Shown here: one piece after another, positions 7,306-10,438 of the stretch
How positions within the stretch are numbered: the stretch's first letter is position 1
How the letters are laid out: every line of letters starts with the position of its first letter
NCBI GenBank assembly: GCA_021780935.1
Contig: JAJXXT010000027.1
Coordinates: 1-10,438, forward strand
Direction of reading: 5' to 3'
Length of the DNA: 10,438 nucleotides
DNA from: Pseudomonadota bacterium
GTDB lineage: Bacteria > Pseudomonadota > Alphaproteobacteria > Acetobacterales > Acetobacteraceae
Program-made: the position numbers and the translations under genes
The notes under the pieces: model-generated
The model's input: the letters and a program-made list of their open reading frames with translations, nothing else
Database searches by the model: none
What the model was told of the DNA's origin: nothing

Positions 7306-8618
7306 GGCGGCGGCGGATCTTTAGGGTTTCTCGTCGCAATTCTCGACGCAAAGTGCGATGGGCGTTGCTCGGAAGCGCCGGCGTCGCCGCGCTCGGTATC
7401 GTCCTCAGCGGTGCTCGCGCGCAGTACATCACCCAGTTTTTCCCCGAGGGGTTGTTCGGCCCGGGCGATAATCTCGGCGTCACCGTGCGTTCCCGGGCCC
7501 GGCCGGAAACCGACTTCCAGGGCATCCACGCCGGTGGCTTCCTGATCCAGCCACGCCTCGGCGAGGCCATGGGCTACGACAACAACACCAACGGCGCGGC
7601 GCGCGGCAAAGGCTCAGCGCTGTTCGACACCACCGCCTCCGTCGCCCTGAACTCGCTCTGGTCGCGCAACGCATTCGGCGCCTACGTCTCGGTGGACGAC
7701 CAGCGCTATCCCGCCCAGTCCCGGCAGAACCAGACGGACTGGACGATGGCCATCGGCGGCGCCGTCGATATCGGGCGCGACCGCCTGACGGCCGGGTACT
7801 CGCACCTCGCCCTGCACCAGACCGCCCGCACCCTCGACTCGCCCCAGCTGGATGCGCCCGGCGCCTTCTCGGTCGACACGCTGCGCACCGACGCGACGCT
7901 CCGCTCCGGCCGCTTCACCATCATTCCCGCCTTCACCGTCACCGACTACCGCTTCGCGGGCGTCAGCATCGCCGGCGTGCCCGCCACCCAGGCGCCGCGC
8001 GATCGGGTCGAATTCGAATCGTCCCTCACCCTGCGCTACGAGGTTGCCCCGCTGCGCAGCCTGGTCCTGGCGCTGCGCGAGACGGAGATCCACCATACCG
8101 AGGCGCCATCCGGCATCCCGAGCACCGACAGCCACGGCATGACATTGCTGGCCGGCATCGACTTTGCGCCCTCCGCGGTGTGGCGTGTCAGCGCGCTCGC
8201 CGGCGTGCAGGCCCGCACCTACGCGAGCTCCGCCTACAGCAACGACGTGGCCCCCGTCGCCGAGTTCAAACTCGTCTGGCAGCCGACCGGGCTGACCACC
8301 GTGACCGGCACGCTGGACCGGCGCATCGAGGATGCCGCCGAGGAAGGCTTCATCAGCTACACGCTGACCAGCGTCCGGCTGTCGGTGGACCACGAGTTGC
8401 GGCGCGACATCCTGCTCGGGGCGCACGCGGATTACGACAATCTCGCCTACAACCACGGCGGCGGCACCAGCGTCTTTGCCGGCGGCGGTGCGTCGGTGAC
8501 TTGGCTGACCAACCGCAATCTGCACGTCACCGGTAGTTTCGAACACATGACGAAAACCGCCCGTGGCGGCAATTACGGCGACGACATCCTGATGCTGAAG
8601 CTGAATCTGGGACTTTAG
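7302..8618 (+). CDS. Outer-membrane beta-barrel protein, BBP2-like, linked to polysaccharide locus
   Basis: A 438-residue exported protein. A very Arg-rich n-region (residues 2-19) leads to a hydrophobic core, about WALLGSAGVAALGIVLSG (20-37), and a likely signal peptidase I site after ARA (38-40), leaving about 398 mature residues. The mature part shows alternating polar/aromatic strands and an opening segment GGFLIQPRLGEAMGYDNNTN (77-96) like the 'putative beta-barrel porin 2' family (often found beside exopolysaccharide genes). The protein ends LKLNLGL, with Leu rather than the usual Phe at the last position of outer-membrane barrels. Start: GTG 7302 has an upstream G-rich binding site; an internal GTG at 7353 would give a more ordinary signal peptide but has no visible site. 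It is divergent from the kinase gene. Likely role: outer-membrane passage, anchoring or modification of the polymer; this is inferred from context. The family assignment is from motif style only. Confidence 0.85.
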   Translation: MRRRRIFRVSRRNSRRKVRWALLGSAGVAALGIVLSGARAQYITQFFPEGLFGPGDNLGVTVRSRARPETDFQGIHAGGFLIQPRLGEAMGYDNNTNGAARGKGSALFDTTASVALNSLWSRNAFGAYVSVDDQRYPAQSRQNQTDWTMAIGGAVDIGRDRLTAGYSHLALHQTARTLDSPQLDAPGAFSVDTLRTDATLRSGRFTIIPAFTVTDYRFAGVSIAGVPATQAPRDRVEFESSLTLRYEVAPLRSLVLALRETEIHHTEAPSGIPSTDSHGMTLLAGIDFAPSAVWRVSALAGVQARTYASSAYSNDVAPVAEFKLVWQPTGLTTVTGTLDRRIEDAAEEGFISYTLTSVRLSVDHELRRDILLGAHADYDNLAYNHGGGTSVFAGGGASVTWLTNRNLHVTGSFEHMTKTARGGNYGDDILMLKLNLGL

Positions 8619-8666
8619 CCGGACTCCGCGCTCGCTGCCCCCATCAGGGCCGGATCGTCACTCGTC

Positions 8667-10043
8667 TCAGATGACTTTGCCGGGATTGAGGATACCCCTG
8701 GGATCGAACGCCGCCTTCAGCCGCCGCATCGCCGCCATTTCGGCAGGCGAGCGCGTATAGCCGAGATAGGGCTTCTTCAGGATCCCGATGCCGTGCTCGG
8801 CCGAAACCGAGCCGCCCACCGCCTTCACGCAGCCATAGACCGCAGCATCGATGGCCTTCTTGCCCGGCCCGTCCTCCTGCAGCCGCACGCAGATATGCAG
8901 GTTGCTGTCGGCAAGGTGCCCGAACCACAGGACCGGCAGTCCGGGATGCAGCGCCTCGATCGCGAGGCGCGTGTCGGCCATGAAGCGCTCGACGGTCGCG
9001 ATCGGCACCGAGACGTCGAAACCGGCATGCGGAAACGTCCGCGGAAACTCGGCCACGGAATCGCGCAGGCTCCACATCTCCCGCCCTTCGCGCAGGTTCT
9101 GCGCGATCACCGCGTCGCTCGCCGTGCCGTCCTCGAGCGCCCGTTCGATCAACCCCGCGAAGGCCGCTTCGTCGCGCGCCTGGTCGGTGCCCATCGCCTC
9201 CATCAGCACATAGCACGCCGCGCCCTCCGGCAGCGGCGCGCGGCAGCCGTGCGCATGCGTCGCGAGATGATAGAAATCCGGCCACAGCGCTTCGAAGGCC
9301 GCGAGCGTGGAGGCAAGCTCGGCTCGCGCCCGGCCGAGAAAGGTCAACAACGCCGCGTGCGAGCCCAGCGCCACGAAGGCGGTGGCCAGGCTCGACGGCT
9401 TCGGGTGCAGCCGCACCACGACGCGGGTGACGACACCGAGCGTGCCCTCGGAACCGATGAACAGCTGCTTGAGGTCGTAGCCGGCATTGTTCTTCAGCAT
9501 CGTGTTAAGACCGGAAAGAACCGTACCGTCCGCCAGCACGGCTTCGAGTCCCAGGATCAGCTCTCGCGCCATGCCGTAGCGCAGCACACGATTGCCCCCG
9601 GCATTGGTCGAAGCGTTGCCGCCGATCGTGCACGTGCCGCGCGAGCCGATGTCGAGGCCGAACAGCATCCCCGCCGCGTCGGCTGCCTCCTGGATCACTT
9701 GCAGCGGTGTCCCGGCCTCGGCGGTCAGCGTCGCCCCGGCCACGTCCACCGCCTCGACCCGTCGCATCCGCGAGAGCGACAGCACCACCGAACCATCCGC
9801 CGGCGTGGCCCCGCCGAGCAGCCCGGTAAGTCCGCCCTGCGGCACCACCGGGACACCATGCTCGTTGCAATATCGCAACACCGCGGCCACCCCCGCGGTG
9901 TCGCTGGGATAGACGACGGCCGCTGGCACCTCACCCTGGCGCATCGGCACGTGCCAGTCGCGGAAGTGGCGCGGCTCGGCCTCGGTACCGGCCACGACGG
10001 CGCTCGCGCCGATAGCGCAACGCAGATCCTCGATCAGGGACAT
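8667..10043 (-). CDS. FAD-linked dehydrogenase, D-2-hydroxyglutarate dehydrogenase/GlcD-like
   Basis: A 458-residue flavoprotein of the FAD-binding_4 plus FAD-oxidase_C class, oxidising a D-2-hydroxy acid to the 2-oxo acid and passing electrons to an acceptor. Seen: FAD-binding PCMH domain at about 38-215 with PQGGLTGLLGGATP (68-81), SRGTCTIGGNASTNAGG (134-150), NNAGYDLKQLFIGSEGTLG (185-203). The C-terminal domain has GHLADSNLH (375-383), giving His376 and His383, and SAEHGIG (414-420) with Glu416 and His417, matching the metal and catalytic residues of the family; it ends FDPRGILNPGKVI. The spacing and motifs are nearer to D-2-hydroxyglutarate dehydrogenase than to classical GlcD, but D-lactate or glycolate is possible. 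Start: ATG 10043, with GAGA about seven bases upstream; the frame is open to an ATG at 10319 but that extension is not domain-like. It converges on the barrel gene (48 bases between) and is likely unrelated to the polysaccharide genes. Confidence 0.93.
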   Translation of the reverse strand: MSLIEDLRCAIGASAVVAGTEAEPRHFRDWHVPMRQGEVPAAVVYPSDTAGVAAVLRYCNEHGVPVVPQGGLTGLLGGATPADGSVVLSLSRMRRVEAVDVAGATLTAEAGTPLQVIQEAADAAGMLFGLDIGSRGTCTIGGNASTNAGGNRVLRYGMARELILGLEAVLADGTVLSGLNTMLKNNAGYDLKQLFIGSEGTLGVVTRVVVRLHPKPSSLATAFVALGSHAALLTFLGRARAELASTLAAFEALWPDFYHLATHAHGCRAPLPEGAACYVLMEAMGTDQARDEAAFAGLIERALEDGTASDAVIAQNLREGREMWSLRDSVAEFPRTFPHAGFDVSVPIATVERFMADTRLAIEALHPGLPVLWFGHLADSNLHICVRLQEDGPGKKAIDAAVYGCVKAVGGSVSAEHGIGILKKPYLGYTRSPAEMAAMRRLKAAFDPRGILNPGKVI

Positions 10044-10083
10044 CACGTTCTCGCAGTTGCGCCCGCCCGGGCTCACAGGCAGA

Positions 10084-10100
10084 GGACAGCAAGGCTGTCC
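10084..10100. promoter_or_regulatory. Perfect 7-bp inverted repeat upstream of the dehydrogenase
   Basis: GGACAGC and GCTGTCC are separated by AAG, a perfect dyad of 17 bases lying 41-57 bases upstream of the dehydrogenase ATG at 10043. It could be an operator for a dimeric regulator or a hairpin in the 5' leader. No T-run follows on either strand, so a factor-independent terminator is unlikely. Confidence 0.4.
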
Positions 10101-10121
10101 GATTCCCAACCCCGGTGCAAG

Positions 10122-10412
10122 ATGGCGCCACGTGCCTGGGTGAGGACGCTGACCGAAGCCTTGCGGGCGGAGAGCGCCATCAGGGAGGCGCGGCCGCACG
10201 CTGCGCCGGCCACAAAGGGGGCGATCCGTCGCGGGCCCGCCGCGAAGCAGCATGAATGGGCCGCGGCGATGAAAGCGCTGGCCGCTCATGTCGCCGAGGC
10301 ACCCGCAAATCAGGCGCATCCGTCGCCTAAGGCACCAACTGCCGCGTTACGCCCCCTGGCGCCGCGAACGGCTCCACCGGGCGAGCAGCCGCGTCACGCA
10401 GCCATCCGCTAG
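10122..10412 (+). CDS. Doubtful small Ala/Pro-rich protein
   Basis: A 96-residue open frame starting with ATG at 10122 and ending in TAG, divergent from the dehydrogenase. The first half could form amphipathic helices (WVRTLTEALRAESAIREAR at 6-24 and WAAAMKALAAHVAEA at 46-60) and its third codon positions are mostly G/C. The second half is Pro/Ala-rich and its third positions are less biased. There is no visible ribosome binding site and no family is recognised. It overlaps alternative open frames on the minus strand, so it may be non-coding. Confidence 0.22.
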   Translation: MAPRAWVRTLTEALRAESAIREARPHAAPATKGAIRRGPAAKQHEWAAAMKALAAHVAEAPANQAHPSPKAPTAALRPLAPRTAPPGEQPRHAAIR

Positions 10413-10438
10413 CCTGGCCCGGCATCCACCACTCGCGG
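10327..10438 (-). CDS. Possible 3' end of a gene entering from the right edge
   Basis: A minus-strand frame is open from the right edge to a TAG at 10329-10327, giving 36 residues that end ARPVEPFAAPGGVTRQLVP, with G/C-biased third positions. It would be the gene upstream of, and in the same direction as, the dehydrogenase, about 283 bases away. The other two minus-strand frames also enter open from the edge, stopping near 10410 and 10350, so the choice of frame is not secure. The whole 10044-10438 stretch otherwise holds only the inverted repeat at 10084 and the doubtful plus-strand frame. Confidence 0.2.
   Translation of the reverse strand, partial: REWWMPGQASGWLRDAAARPVEPFAAPGGVTRQLVP

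Noticed and set aside
7614..8546. Minus-strand open frame of about 310 residues opposite the beta-barrel gene
   Set aside because: It is Gly/Val/Arg-rich shadow sequence; the plus strand has a signal peptide and barrel pattern.
8619..8666. Bidirectional terminator between the convergent barrel and dehydrogenase genes
   Set aside because: Only a four-pair GCCC/GGGC stem is visible and there is no T-run on either strand.
10044..10319. 92-residue N-terminal extension of the dehydrogenase from ATG 10319
   Set aside because: The extension is Arg/Gly/Pro-rich and not domain-like. The family normally begins near the ATG at 10043, and the extension would cover the inverted repeat.
8793..10412. Plus-strand open frame of about 539 residues opposite the dehydrogenase
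   Set aside because: It is an antisense shadow over a well-supported flavoprotein. Only its last part, downstream of the dehydrogenase start, was kept as a doubtful small frame.

Overview
The window is a GC-rich (roughly two thirds G+C or more), densely coded bacterial segment. The strong G/C third-position bias, the GTG starts and the protein styles fit an alphaproteobacterium, and my best guess is Rhodospirillales/Acetobacteraceae. That placement is inference. Most of the window (about 190-8620) is part of an exopolysaccharide or capsule locus of the Wzx/Wzy-dependent type. No rRNA, tRNA, CRISPR array, insertion sequence or integrase was seen.

Layout from left to right: (i) a possible start of a gene leaving the window on the minus strand (1-35); (ii) a plus-strand family 2 glycosyltransferase (193-1104); (iii) a minus-strand block read from 7034 down to 1127, made of a chain-length regulator/tyrosine autokinase of the Wzc/ExoP/GumC type, a multi-membrane-span Wzy/O-antigen-ligase-like protein, and two GT4 glycosyltransferases. 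The last pair of junctions is tight: the Wzy-like gene and the next glycosyltransferase share a GTGA stop/start overlap. (iv) A 267-base divergent intergenic region (7035-7301) holds a 21-base near-perfect palindrome. (v) A plus-strand outer-membrane beta-barrel protein (7302-8618) follows. (vi) A convergent minus-strand FAD-linked dehydrogenase of the D-2-hydroxyglutarate dehydrogenase/GlcD class (8667-10043) is probably outside the polysaccharide locus. (vii) A 395-base right end has no confident gene but carries a perfect 7-bp inverted repeat upstream of the dehydrogenase.

Proposed joint function: the three glycosyltransferases add sugars to a lipid-linked repeat unit. The Wzy-like protein polymerises the units in the periplasm, the Wzc-like kinase controls chain length and export, and the beta-barrel protein is a candidate outer-membrane component. 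The initiating phosphoglycosyl transferase, a Wzx flippase and a Wza-type export lipoprotein are not in this window, so the locus must continue elsewhere or be split.

Nothing here is clearly a new system. The most interesting items are the beta-barrel gene paired divergently with the kinase, the palindrome between them, the ATG-TGA/GTG start arrangement of the barrel gene, and the second inverted repeat in front of the dehydrogenase.
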